Shown in pieces: positions 8,447 to 17,012 of a DNA stretch of 64,000 nt. The stretch's first letter is position 1, and every line of letters begins with the position of its first letter. The stretch lies in NCBI GenBank assembly GCA_034411135.1, contig DAOUMN010000033.1, forward strand, positions 22,041-86,040, written 5' to 3'. The notes under the pieces are model-generated. The model saw only the letters and a program-made list of their open reading frames with translations. It did no database searches and was not told the origin of the DNA. The position numbers and the translations under genes are program-made. This DNA is from Bellilinea sp034411135. Its GTDB lineage: Bacteria; Chloroflexota; Anaerolineae; Anaerolineales; Anaerolineaceae.

Positions 8447-8983
8447 GTGAGTTGGAAAACCGTCCTTTTACTTGCAAGCGGGCTGTTGGTGGGGATTATT
8501 CTGGGCGGGGTGATCTTCCTCAGCGGAAATTCAGCCGGAGCCCAGGTGCGCAGTCGGGAAATCCCTGAAATTGGCAAGGTCTTCCCGGATTTCACCCTCG
8601 AAAAATTGAGCGGCGGTAAACTCACCTTCTCGGAATTAAGGGGAAGACCCGTATTGTTGAATTTTTGGGCAACGTGGTGTGAACCTTGCCGGGATGAAAT
8701 GCCTCTGTTGCAAAATTTAGCCCAGGAAAACAGTGAACTGGTGGTGCTCGGAGTTAATAACAATGAGCCAGCGGCAGTCATTGAACGTTTTGTTCGCTCT
8801 GTTCAGATCACCTTCGACATTCTTTTGGATGTTGATGGTAAAATCGCTGGGAAATTCCAGGTATTTGGGTTTCCTACCACGTACTTTATCGATCAGGAGG
8901 GTATATTGCGGGCAATTCATGTTGGGCAGCTGGATGAGGAATTGTTGACCAGCTATCTTGAAAAGATGGGGTTGCAGCCATGA
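8447..8983 (+). CDS. Membrane-anchored TlpA/ResA-like thioredoxin
   Basis: A 178-residue protein starting with GTG at 8447 (GAGGACG upstream). An N-terminal membrane anchor (about 5-27) is followed by a TlpA-like domain with the redox motif WATWCEPC (Cys78, Cys81) and the cis-proline region FGFPTTYFID. This is the ResA/TlpA type, which reduces extracytoplasmic disulfides using electrons from CcdA, its upstream neighbour. Its stop overlaps the ATG of the next gene (ATGA), which implies translational coupling. Confidence 0.9.
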   Translation: MSWKTVLLLASGLLVGIILGGVIFLSGNSAGAQVRSREIPEIGKVFPDFTLEKLSGGKLTFSELRGRPVLLNFWATWCEPCRDEMPLLQNLAQENSELVVLGVNNNEPAAVIERFVRSVQITFDILLDVDGKIAGKFQVFGFPTTYFIDQEGILRAIHVGQLDEELLTSYLEKMGLQP

Positions 8984-9996
8984 TGGTTGTGACGTTATTT
9001 ATCAAAGATGGCGACCCAACAGGCGAAGAGATCAAACACCAACTGGAAGCGTTGAACTCGGAATTTCCACATCAACTTGCCATAGTCTCCATTGACAGCG
9101 ATCCGGCTCTTCAGGCAGCCTATCAGAACCAGGTGCCATTAATTCAGGTCGGACCTTATCGCCTGCAATCCCCCTTTTCCGAAATAGACCTAAAAGCCAC
9201 CCTGGGAGCAGCGCGGGATCGCAGCCGTTACCTCGATCAGGTGGGTGATTCGGCTCACACGCGCCGCGTACAGCGTGGCAGGCAGATGAGCTCTGCCGAC
9301 CGAATATCCCTGTGGATTAGCCACCGGTACATGTTTGTGATCAACCTGTTTTTATTTATTTACATTGGCTTGCCGTTTTTGGCTCCATTGTTGGCGAAGA
9401 ACGGTATAAATTCTCCGGCGCGGGTGATTTACACCATTTACAGTCCATTGTGCCATCAATTAACCTACCGGTCATGGTTTTTATATGGCGCTCAAGCATA
9501 TTATCCGCGAGAATTGGCGCATGTATCCGGGTTGGCTACCTATGAACAGTTGTTTCTTTCGGATCCGGCTGATCTGACCGCTGCACGCCGGTTTACGGGC
9601 GGGGAACAAATCGGTTACGGGAGTTTGCCAGTAGGATACAAAGTTGCGTTGTGCCAGCGGGATGTTGCCATTTATGGAGCGTTGTTACTCTTTGGCGTGC
9701 TGTTTAGCCTAACCGGTCGCAAAATCAAAGCCTTGCCGTGGTATTTTTGGATTGCTTTTGGTCTGGTACCAATTGGCTTGGATGGTTTCTCGCAGTTGCC
9801 AGGGTTGCTTACGTTTCTGCCGGAGTGGATGATTATCCGCGAAAGCAATCCGATTTTGCGTACGGTTACCGGCTTGTTGTTTGGAGGGATGACAGCCTGG
9901 TATCTCTTCCCGATGATCGAGGAAAGTATGCGGGATACGCGTGCTTTATTGTCGGGAAAATCAGCTGTAGTTTCTCAAATCCACAAACAGGGATAA
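8980..9996 (+). CDS. DUF2085 membrane protein with an N-terminal cysteine-less thioredoxin-like domain
   Basis: A 338-residue two-part protein. Residues 1-80 look like a glutaredoxin-fold domain (beta start VVTLFIKDGDPTGEEIKHQLE, later cis-Pro-like QVPLIQVG). Where glutaredoxin-like proteins have CxxC, this has Asp12-Pro-Thr-Gly15, so both cysteines are lost. Residues about 105-330 are a polytopic membrane domain with YSPLCHQLTYRSW and VALCQRDVAIYG, the Cys-His and Cys-x-Arg marks of DUF2085. DUF2085 function is unknown to me. It follows the CcdA/TlpA pair with a 4-bp overlap, so a role in thiol or metal handling at the membrane is plausible but unproven. Confidence 0.75.
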   Translation: MMVVTLFIKDGDPTGEEIKHQLEALNSEFPHQLAIVSIDSDPALQAAYQNQVPLIQVGPYRLQSPFSEIDLKATLGAARDRSRYLDQVGDSAHTRRVQRGRQMSSADRISLWISHRYMFVINLFLFIYIGLPFLAPLLAKNGINSPARVIYTIYSPLCHQLTYRSWFLYGAQAYYPRELAHVSGLATYEQLFLSDPADLTAARRFTGGEQIGYGSLPVGYKVALCQRDVAIYGALLLFGVLFSLTGRKIKALPWYFWIAFGLVPIGLDGFSQLPGLLTFLPEWMIIRESNPILRTVTGLLFGGMTAWYLFPMIEESMRDTRALLSGKSAVVSQIHKQG

Positions 9997-10001
9997 GCGG
10001 A

Positions 10002-10805
10002 ATGGAGTATCGCTGCGCTAACGGATTGGAATATCTCACGTTCACCATCTTCAACGATGAGGTCATACACGGAGTGTTCACCCGTAAAGGTGGGGTAAGT
10101 CCAGCGCCCTGGAATTCGCTGAACACTGGTGGTACGGTTGGGGATCCACGCGAGAATGTAATTACCAATCGCGAGCGTATCTTCACTGCAATGGGGCTGG
10201 ATGTGGACAGTATTTATGATGTCTGGCAGGTTCATTCCGATCATGTTGTCATATCTAATACACCGCGTCCATTAGATCAACCGCACGAGAAAGCGGATGC
10301 CATTCTGACACAAAATCCCAACGTGACCCTGTTTATGCGCTTTGCGGATTGTGTACCAATCCTGTTATACGATCCTGTTGAGCAAGTTGTCGGGCTCGTT
10401 CATGCAGGCTGGATGGGGACGGTCAATAAAATAGCCCTTAAAACCATAAGAGTAATGAAAGAACATTTGGGCTGCCAACCTGAAAACATCTTTGCCGGTA
10501 TTGGTCCGTCGATTGGTCTCGACCATTATGTCGTACAGGAAGATGTGGCGGAAAAAGTGAGTGAAGCCTTTGGCGCATCTGCAAAAGAGTTGCTTAAGGC
10601 AAATACCACCTCGTTTCATTTTGATTTGTGGCAAGCCAACCGTCTTTTATTGCAGCAAGCAGGAGTATATGCAATTGAATTGGCGGGCGAATGTACTGCA
10701 TGCGACACAATACGCTGGTATTCCCACCGGGCAGAGCGGGGGAAGACCGGACGGTTCGGAGCACTAATTCGTCTTAAGCATACCCGTGCAAACAGCCTGG
10801 AGTGA
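10002..10805 (+). CDS. pgeF: Peptidoglycan editing factor PgeF (YfiH, laccase-domain family)
   Basis: About 267 residues from the ATG at 10002; the frame is open further upstream, but that would overlap the preceding gene. The zinc-site residues are His78 (WQVHSDHV), Cys117 (FADCVPILLYDP) and His134 (VHAGWMGT), followed by GPSIGLDHYVV and the C-terminal WYSHRAERGKTGRFGALI. Family members hydrolyse or correct misincorporated residues in peptidoglycan precursors in the cytoplasm, and some show phenol oxidase activity. It sits directly before yggS-yggT-yggU, a common arrangement near cell-wall and division genes. Confidence 0.92.
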   Translation: MEYRCANGLEYLTFTIFNDEVIHGVFTRKGGVSPAPWNSLNTGGTVGDPRENVITNRERIFTAMGLDVDSIYDVWQVHSDHVVISNTPRPLDQPHEKADAILTQNPNVTLFMRFADCVPILLYDPVEQVVGLVHAGWMGTVNKIALKTIRVMKEHLGCQPENIFAGIGPSIGLDHYVVQEDVAEKVSEAFGASAKELLKANTTSFHFDLWQANRLLLQQAGVYAIELAGECTACDTIRWYSHRAERGKTGRFGALIRLKHTRANSLE

Positions 10806-10811
10806 CCGGGG

Positions 10812-11567
10812 ATGACTATCACCAGCGCAGCAATTCGAGAAAATTACATCAGAGTCCGTGAGCAGGTCATAAATGCAGCTATCAGTTGTGGACGCAGGCC
10901 GGAGGACGTGAAATTGGTTGTGGTCTCCAAGGGGCATCCGGTGGAGGTCGTTCGGTCAGCCATCGAGGCGGGTATTACTCTATTTGGGGAAAATTACCCC
11001 GAAGAGGCGGTATTGAAAATATCATCGATTGGTTACCAACCTGGATTGGAATGGCATATGATCGGTCATCTGCAAAGCCGAAAAGCCAGGCTGGTTTGTG
11101 CTCACTTTGATTGGATGCATTCGCTCGACAGCCTGCGATTGGCAGAAAAAATGGCGCGAATACTGCAAGAACAAAACCGCCGATTACCGGTTCTGTTGGA
11201 ATTCAATGTCGGTGGTGAAGCGAGTAAATACGGCTGGCAGGTGGCTGACCCTGATCAATGTGAAGTCTTGATACCCGAATTGGAAGCAATTTTTAATCTT
11301 AAGGAATTGGATATTCGCGGGCTGATGACTATGCCGCCGCTAACCGTTTCGCCTGAAGAAGCCTACGGGTATTTCATCCGCTTAAGCCAATTGCGTGATT
11401 TTCTCCAAAAAGTTTTCCCCAGTGCCAAATTAACCGAGCTTTCCATGGGTACCAGTGCAGATTTCATACACGCGATACGGGCTGGCGCGACTATGGTTCG
11501 TATCGGTCAGGCGATTTTAGGTGCACGACCACCCAAATCCATTTCGAATCAGGTGAATAATGATTAA
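10812..11567 (+). CDS. yggS: YggS/PLPBP family pyridoxal-phosphate homeostasis protein
   Basis: A 251-residue PLP-binding alanine-racemase-like barrel without the second domain. Lys40 in VVVSKGHP is the PLP-binding lysine. FGENYPEEA, WHMIGHLQSRKA, the glycine-rich LSMGTSADF and the phosphate site ATMVRIGQAILG are all present. The protein buffers and delivers PLP and affects amino-acid pools; no enzyme activity is firmly known for it. It overlaps yggT by 8 bp. Confidence 0.95.
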   Translation: MTITSAAIRENYIRVREQVINAAISCGRRPEDVKLVVVSKGHPVEVVRSAIEAGITLFGENYPEEAVLKISSIGYQPGLEWHMIGHLQSRKARLVCAHFDWMHSLDSLRLAEKMARILQEQNRRLPVLLEFNVGGEASKYGWQVADPDQCEVLIPELEAIFNLKELDIRGLMTMPPLTVSPEEAYGYFIRLSQLRDFLQKVFPSAKLTELSMGTSADFIHAIRAGATMVRIGQAILGARPPKSISNQVNND

Positions 11568-11823
11568 TTTTCTTATTACTCTCGTGCAAACGCTTGGCAC
11601 GGTATTATTCATTGTTGTTATTGTGAATGTCGTGCTGTCCTATTTTCTGTCGCCATATCATCCGGTGCGGTCTGCCCTGGATCGAATTGTTGAACCACTG
11701 CTAAGCCCCATCCGGCGGGTAGTCCCTCCGTTGGGAATGATCGATTTCAGCCCGTTAATCCTAATCATCTTGATTCAGGTGGTTGAAATGGTGCTTATCA
11801 TGATTCTTAATTCACTGAGATAG
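11560..11823 (+). CDS. yggT: YggT family membrane protein
   Basis: An 87-residue membrane protein with two hydrophobic segments (about 3-27 and 56-84) around a central PYHPVRSALDRIVEPLLSPIRRVVPP stretch, shown here in pieces: HPVRSALDRI, then EPLLSPIRRVVPP, which mark the YggT family. Members are found next to division genes and yggS in many bacteria; a molecular role is not established. It overlaps yggS by 8 bp and ends 4 bp before yggU. Confidence 0.92.
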   Translation: MINFLITLVQTLGTVLFIVVIVNVVLSYFLSPYHPVRSALDRIVEPLLSPIRRVVPPLGMIDFSPLILIILIQVVEMVLIMILNSLR

Positions 11824-11827
11824 AACC

Positions 11828-12163
11828 ATGCCCGGACAAAAGAAGCATCGTTTTCATGATGGTCGATCTGGTTCCGCGATAGCGGTTCACATCATCTTGA
11901 AAGCAAAGGAAAACCGCATTGAAAAAATTGCTCCGAATGGCATGATTTGGGTAGGTATGACCTGCCAACATCATGATGATCATCTCAATAAGGAACTGCT
12001 TGCATTTCTGGCGCGTGTCTTTGAGGTCAAAGCGGGCGATCTGGAACTGATTGGTGGAGAAAACAGCGTGGACAAATGGATCACGGTGATTGGACGAAAT
12101 CCGGAGCAGATTCAGGCTATTCTGGAAAAACAGTTTAATTTATCTTCGAGAAGCCGTACTTGA
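11828..12163 (+). CDS. yggU: YggU family (DUF167) protein
   Basis: A 111-residue small alpha/beta protein. The core reads AVHIILKAKENRIEKIAPNG, then a LNKELLAFLARVF helix and the strand GDLELIGGENSVDKWITV, which match DUF167 (the usual AxPxxGKAN loop is diverged here). The function is unknown. It is the last gene of the yggSTU run. Its final 29 bp overlap the 3' end of the convergent NACHT-type gene, so the two transcripts would be complementary there. Confidence 0.85.
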   Translation: MPGQKKHRFHDGRSGSAIAVHIILKAKENRIEKIAPNGMIWVGMTCQHHDDHLNKELLAFLARVFEVKAGDLELIGGENSVDKWITVIGRNPEQIQAILEKQFNLSSRSRT

Positions 12164-14663
12164 TCAAGTCCGGCATTTCTGTGCCAGCCAGACACATATA
12201 GCGTAATGCATAATAAGCGCTATCGCGCAGTTCGATACTGGTATCGAACAACAAGGGGTAAATGCGCGAAATGACACCTTCGTTGCCGAAGTTGCGCAGG
12301 TACCAGAGCGATGCAAGGCGTTCGTCTTCATTATCGGATTTTAGTGCTTCCAGAAGAATAGGCACCGGTGAATCGGCGCGCGAGATGCCAACCCCGCGTT
12401 TTGCGCCAAACGCGATCAGCCAGGCTGAATCGGCTGGATTAGGCAAGGGACGTGGGATGTACGGATTGGGTCTTTGGCGGTTTTCGAGTGCCTGTCCGGC
12501 AGCGTTGCGCACAACCCATTGACCATCTTCCACAGCAATCTTTTCGAGTATATCTACGACCCACTCCTCATCGATCAAAGCTAACCCGAATACTGCTGAG
12601 CGGCGCACGAGTAAGTCTTCGGAATGTACCAGCTCTTTGAGCTTTTCCCAGCCGATGTGTGGATCGAGAGCGAGTGTTTCGGCTGCTGCCAGGCGCAAGG
12701 ATTCATCGGCGTAGTGAATGCAGTTTAGGCGAGCTTCCAGAGCTTCGTTGTTCTCAAAGCATGCCAGCGCAAAGCATGCTGAATAGCGAACTTCCGCGCG
12801 CTCATCATTTAGCAGAGTTTGCAAGTCTTTGATACTCTTGTTGTCTTGGAGCGCACCGAGTCCGAGAGCCGCGAGGCTGCGCAATGAACTGGATGGTGAA
12901 GTGATGAATTGTTTATAAAGCAGGGCAAGTGCCGGATCATTGGAGGTGGCGCTGGCAGCCAATAATTCAACCCGGATTGCAAATGGGAGGGTATCATTCT
13001 GAAGCAAGTTGGCAAGTCGCCGCATGACTTTGGATCGTCCCAAATGATTTGAAGGGGTATCGCGCATCCAGCGGGCTGAATTGATCAGGTTTATGAAGAG
13101 TGGCGGCTGATCGTTTGTCAGGTAGGTTTCGAGCCACGCGTCTGGATGGTAAATGGTCAGGTAATGAAGGTATTCAGCCTCAAGTGCGCTGCTCGGATTG
13201 CTGTTAATGTTGGGTTGCGAGTAAGGTTGCTGGCTGGCTGCCAGGTAACCCGCCCAAACTGGTGAGGTAAAACCCAAAGTATCGTTTTTGTGCTCGACCA
13301 AAATGCCGGCACCCACCGCCAGGGACAGGATTTTTCCACCGGAAGTAAGTGTTTTAGCTTTGGCATCTTTATGTGGGATTGGCGCGTGAATGGTGGCGTC
13401 TTCCTGGAGAAGAGGTTCATCCTCCAGTTGAGCGACCTTGTAACCGGCAAGCAGTTTCTCGGCTTCCGAATAGTCCAGGCAGGCTTGATGTTTTTCGATC
13501 ACTGTCTTTGACAACAATCCCAATGCGGCGAGTGGGATCCGGTTTTGGGTAACCCGCGCAAGATATGCCAGTATGGCATCCGACTCGCTATCACCGGGTA
13601 GATCGCCCGCCAGTGCCCCCCATACTCTGAGTGTCCATTGCAGCGGTGAATAATACAGCGGATCGTGGCTGAGCCAGTTGGTTAGCAGCAAATCGTCCAA
13701 AATTTGAATTTTCGTCTGCTGGGTTACATTGACCCCTATCAGATTGTTCCATAACTTACCCCAACGACTGATGAAATCCTCAATTTGATGTGGAGTCCAG
13801 CCTGCAAGCATAAGTGGTTCAAAGCCCAAACCAGTTAACCCATCCAGGTAGTGATTGGATGCTGCGATGACCCAGCGAATTTGGGGATATTCCGTCAAAA
13901 TCTGCCTGACAAACTGATGAGCGGTTTTAAGCAAGGGGGCGCTTAATTCGTCAAAGCCATCCACGATCAATATGATCTTGCCTTCTTCTGCAACGCTGCG
14001 GATGAAACCAGACAACTGTGGAAGTGCGGTGACTGGGATGGATTGTGATGCCGATTTGATCAGCGGATCGAGTAAGTCCTTGCGTTCAGCAGGTTCGAAA
14101 TCGACGTCGAGAATATGCAAATACACCGGGATGTATTGTGACAGGCTGCCCAAGGCGGGGTCCTGGCGGGCGAGTTGTGAAGCCAGATACGCCAGAGCGG
14201 TTGATTTTCCACTTCCGCCGCTACCGATCAGAGCGATATTGCATCCGCCTTGAAGCGCTTGGGGAATACTTAGACGAACGCTGCCAAAGCGAGCAGAGAA
14301 TTCTGGAAAATCGGATTGGTATGGCACAATGATGGATGAATACCGTTCAAGGCTAACCGGGTTTTCGGGGTCTATCTGTGAAGGGGGCGCCAGAATTTCA
14401 GGTTTGACCACAATTTCATCCAAGGAAAAAAGGGTAGAACCGAGATGATTGCGCTGCGCGCGGCGCAGGACATCCTGGCGGAGAGCGCTTTCAACCCCTG
14501 ACATGCGCTGGCGGCGGTTGTTCTCCACGATTTGCTGCACGGTTTGCTTTATAAAGGGGAAACCTTTCCACAAGCGTTGAAGCAGAAACCAAAACAAGGT
14601 CCCGCCGATAAAGCCAAGCCAGAACGAAAGGCGATCCAGAGCAAAATTATCTAATCCGAACAT
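12135..14663 (-). CDS. Membrane-anchored NACHT/STAND NTPase with C-terminal HEAT repeats
   Basis: An 842-residue protein. An N-terminal hydrophobic helix (about 13-29, FWLGFIGGTLFWFLLQ) is followed by a basic linker. A NACHT-type P-loop domain follows, with Walker A GSGGSGKST (147-155) and Walker B ILIVDGFDE (231-239). The C-terminal third (about 560-830) is built of repeated helical units such as SLRSLAALGLGALQDNKS, ARYSACFALACFE-like and RRSAVFGLALIDE, which read as HEAT/PBS-lyase repeats. STAND NTPases of this plan are signal-sensing switches, and some act in antiphage defence or programmed death. No nuclease, protease or other effector domain is fused, so its output is unknown. It lies 6 bp after the zinc-ribbon gene on the same strand. 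Confidence 0.8.
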   Translation of the reverse strand: MFGLDNFALDRLSFWLGFIGGTLFWFLLQRLWKGFPFIKQTVQQIVENNRRQRMSGVESALRQDVLRRAQRNHLGSTLFSLDEIVVKPEILAPPSQIDPENPVSLERYSSIIVPYQSDFPEFSARFGSVRLSIPQALQGGCNIALIGSGGSGKSTALAYLASQLARQDPALGSLSQYIPVYLHILDVDFEPAERKDLLDPLIKSASQSIPVTALPQLSGFIRSVAEEGKIILIVDGFDELSAPLLKTAHQFVRQILTEYPQIRWVIAASNHYLDGLTGLGFEPLMLAGWTPHQIEDFISRWGKLWNNLIGVNVTQQTKIQILDDLLLTNWLSHDPLYYSPLQWTLRVWGALAGDLPGDSESDAILAYLARVTQNRIPLAALGLLSKTVIEKHQACLDYSEAEKLLAGYKVAQLEDEPLLQEDATIHAPIPHKDAKAKTLTSGGKILSLAVGAGILVEHKNDTLGFTSPVWAGYLAASQQPYSQPNINSNPSSALEAEYLHYLTIYHPDAWLETYLTNDQPPLFINLINSARWMRDTPSNHLGRSKVMRRLANLLQNDTLPFAIRVELLAASATSNDPALALLYKQFITSPSSSLRSLAALGLGALQDNKSIKDLQTLLNDERAEVRYSACFALACFENNEALEARLNCIHYADESLRLAAAETLALDPHIGWEKLKELVHSEDLLVRRSAVFGLALIDEEWVVDILEKIAVEDGQWVVRNAAGQALENRQRPNPYIPRPLPNPADSAWLIAFGAKRGVGISRADSPVPILLEALKSDNEDERLASLWYLRNFGNEGVISRIYPLLFDTSIELRDSAYYALRYMCLAGTEMPDLIKYGFSKIN

Positions 14664-14669
14664 GGGTGG

Positions 14670-15371
14670 TCACCCTGCATAAATGATCCTGCCGCAAGAA
14701 GGGCAGTATACAATTGCGGCTGGCGAACGGGCTGCCTGGCATTGGGCAGGGGTTAATCCTGCGCCGCAGGCGGTACAGGCATAATCCTCCACTGCTGCGA
14801 CAGCAATTCCCTGCTTGCGCTGGCGTAAATTGTTATACTGGGTCAAATTGTTTTCAAGAACCTGAGAAACGACCGCGTTGCGCTCGATGAGCAAGCGCTC
14901 TTTGTCGTTTTCAAGCCGGGATTGTTCACCGATCAAACCGGCATGTTGCTGAGTGACCAGGGCTTCGGTTTGAGCCATCTGCTGTTGAGCATCCTCGTAT
15001 GCGGAGCGTACAGATTCCAGTTGGATCATAATTTCCAGTTGCTGGTCTTCTAAACCGGATATACCGCGCTTGAGTGACGCTACCTCACTTTGCAAGTCTT
15101 GCAACTCTTTTGGAACCTTGATTCGCCCAGAATACAGGTTGGCTTCACTTTGTTCCAGTTTTAACCGCCGGCTTTCGACTTCGTGCTCGATCTTTTTGAG
15201 GGAACGCTGTACTTGCTCAACCTGGGCATGAATACGATTTGATTCTTCGCGGGCGGACACCAAGCGGGTGTCGTTTGCGATCTCATTTTGAATAACATGA
15301 ATTCGTTGCCGAATTTGATCCAGCTGACTATCGATTTTCTGCAATTGGTATAAATGAAAAGATTGGCTCAT
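14670..15371 (-). CDS. Coiled-coil protein with C-terminal C4 zinc ribbon
   Basis: A 233-residue protein, almost all heptad-rich helix from about 5 to 180 with a hairpin-like break around 88-100. It ends in a zinc ribbon with Cys199-x2-Cys202 and Cys223-x2-Cys226. This fits the DUF164/CT398-like zinc-ribbon coiled-coil family, thought to bind nucleic acid or act as a scaffold; the role is not settled. It sits immediately before the NACHT-type gene and is probably co-transcribed with it. Its start lies on the opposite strand from the next membrane protein gene, with about 100 bp between. Confidence 0.8.
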   Translation of the reverse strand: MSQSFHLYQLQKIDSQLDQIRQRIHVIQNEIANDTRLVSAREESNRIHAQVEQVQRSLKKIEHEVESRRLKLEQSEANLYSGRIKVPKELQDLQSEVASLKRGISGLEDQQLEIMIQLESVRSAYEDAQQQMAQTEALVTQQHAGLIGEQSRLENDKERLLIERNAVVSQVLENNLTQYNNLRQRKQGIAVAAVEDYACTACGAGLTPAQCQAARSPAAIVYCPSCGRIIYAG

Positions 15372-15428
15372 AATAATTCTAATGCGGCGAGTTGTGAAAA
15401 GGTGAGTCTATTAACGATTTTCCGGGAG

Positions 15429-15457
15429 TTGCGGACTGATATTAACTCAAGTATACT
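15429..15457 (+). promoter_or_regulatory. Sigma-70-type promoter for the GT-C/YfhO operon
   Basis: TTGCGG at 15429-15434 and TATACT at 15452-15457 are separated by 17 bp. The predicted start near 15464 leaves about a 10-nt leader before the ATG at 15474. This supports 15474 rather than upstream in-frame starts for the next gene. Confidence 0.6.
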
Positions 15458-15473
15458 TCAATTCGAAATCCCA

Positions 15474-17012
15474 ATGGTTCAAAAATCGAACGGGTTCCTA
15501 CTGGCTGGAATACTCTTCCTGATCACCGCACCCTTCCTGGCTGGCTGGTACTTGCAGGGGGAAAATTTCGCATACACGGGATTTCTGCTCAACCCGATCG
15601 ATGGAAACAGCTACCTGGCAAAGATGCAGATTGGACTGCGCGGCGAATGGTTGTTTCAGCTGCCGTATACCGCTCAGCAAGGTGAGGGCGGATACCTATT
15701 TTTATTTTATATATTTCTGGGGCATCTTGCCCGATGGACACAAATCGAACCGATTTTCATTTTTCACCTGGCGCGAGTCCTCGGTGCAGTTTTTTTGGTT
15801 TTTAGCCTATCTCGCTACGTGTCTGTTTCATTGGGGAGTGTCGATCGGAGTGTGCTGCGTCGAATCGTTCAATTGCTTCTATTTGGTTCCGGGTTGGGTT
15901 GGTTGGCGGCATTTGCAGGTGGCTTTACAATGGATTTTTGGGTCGCGGAAGCCTACCCGTTCTTGTCCATGCTGGCAAATCCGCATTTCCCGCTGGGATT
16001 GGCGATCCTGCTTCAATATTTGTCCGCCCTGCAGATGGATCGTTTGGAAAATTATGGAGTGTGGATCGTTGCAGGCGTGCTGATCGCCATCATTTTACCA
16101 TTCGGTGTGGTGGTGGCTGCTGTAATCAGTGTATTGGTGGTTGCTATCCGGTTCTGGCGCGAGAAAAGGATCGCTTGGCGGTTGCCGTTTGTATTTCTGT
16201 TTCCAGCAGGGGGGCTGTTACTGTACCAATTTTTAGTAATCCTGAACGATCCACTGCTGGCTGCCTGGAACAGCCAGAACCACACTCCTACACTACCTGT
16301 GTGGGATTTGTTGATATCTTTTGCACCGGCGATTTTGCTGGCTGGGGCTGGTTTATGGCAATGGATACGGAAACGCAGCGATCCGAATCTGGATAGTGCA
16401 GCTGCCTGGCTGATTGCAGGAGTGGTGTTAGCTTATATACCATTTCCCCTGCAAAGACGTTTTTTGCTGGGTTTATATATTCCCATCGGCGTCTTTGCGG
16501 GTGTTGGGATGCTGGCGTTAGTGGCTAACAAAATCCGCGCATTTAAGCGACTGTTTAGCATTGTTTTTTTGTTCAGCATCATGACCAACGTATTCATCTT
16601 GCTTGGGGGGATGCAGGCGGGCAGCCAACATGAGCTTTGGTTGTATCAGCGAAGCGACCAGCGGGCTGCCTTGATCTGGCTTGACAAACAAGCGTGTGCG
16701 AATAGACCCGTGGTATTAGCCAACCCGGTTCTGGGCTTATTTATCCCTGCCAACACCCAATGCCGGGTTATTTATGGTCACCCCTTTGAGACGGTTGATG
16801 CGATTGCACGGGAAGAAGAGGTTCGGCGCATCTTTTCCGCTGGGATGACCGCTGAGGATTTACAAGTTTATTTGGAAAACTGGCAGGTCAGTTATATTTT
16901 GCTGGATGAGATCACTGATCAAATGGCTTTGGAGCGATTGCGTGAGATTGGGTTGTCAACAGTTTACCAAAACCTGACAGTCTCGATCCTAAAAATGAGC
17001 GCCGTGCCATGA
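15474..17012 (+). CDS. Polytopic membrane protein, GT-C glycosyltransferase-like
   Basis: About 512 residues from the ATG at 15474. An open frame extends upstream to 15354, but a promoter at 15429-15457 and overlap with the divergent gene argue against it. It has about 10-11 hydrophobic segments, with a large first extracytoplasmic loop carrying NPIDGNSYLAKM, and a soluble C-terminal region (about 400-512) with short strands. This is the plan of GT-C membrane glycosyltransferases that use lipid-linked sugars. Specificity cannot be read. Its stop overlaps the start of the next gene (ATGA). Confidence 0.65.
   Translation: MVQKSNGFLLAGILFLITAPFLAGWYLQGENFAYTGFLLNPIDGNSYLAKMQIGLRGEWLFQLPYTAQQGEGGYLFLFYIFLGHLARWTQIEPIFIFHLARVLGAVFLVFSLSRYVSVSLGSVDRSVLRRIVQLLLFGSGLGWLAAFAGGFTMDFWVAEAYPFLSMLANPHFPLGLAILLQYLSALQMDRLENYGVWIVAGVLIAIILPFGVVVAAVISVLVVAIRFWREKRIAWRLPFVFLFPAGGLLLYQFLVILNDPLLAAWNSQNHTPTLPVWDLLISFAPAILLAGAGLWQWIRKRSDPNLDSAAAWLIAGVVLAYIPFPLQRRFLLGLYIPIGVFAGVGMLALVANKIRAFKRLFSIVFLFSIMTNVFILLGGMQAGSQHELWLYQRSDQRAALIWLDKQACANRPVVLANPVLGLFIPANTQCRVIYGHPFETVDAIAREEEVRRIFSAGMTAEDLQVYLENWQVSYILLDEITDQMALERLREIGLSTVYQNLTVSILKMSAVP

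Noticed and set aside
12135..15371. A full defence island around the NACHT-type gene
   Set aside because: Neighbours are housekeeping genes (yggSTU) and envelope glycosyltransferases; no nucleases, methylases, retrons or mobile genes are present.
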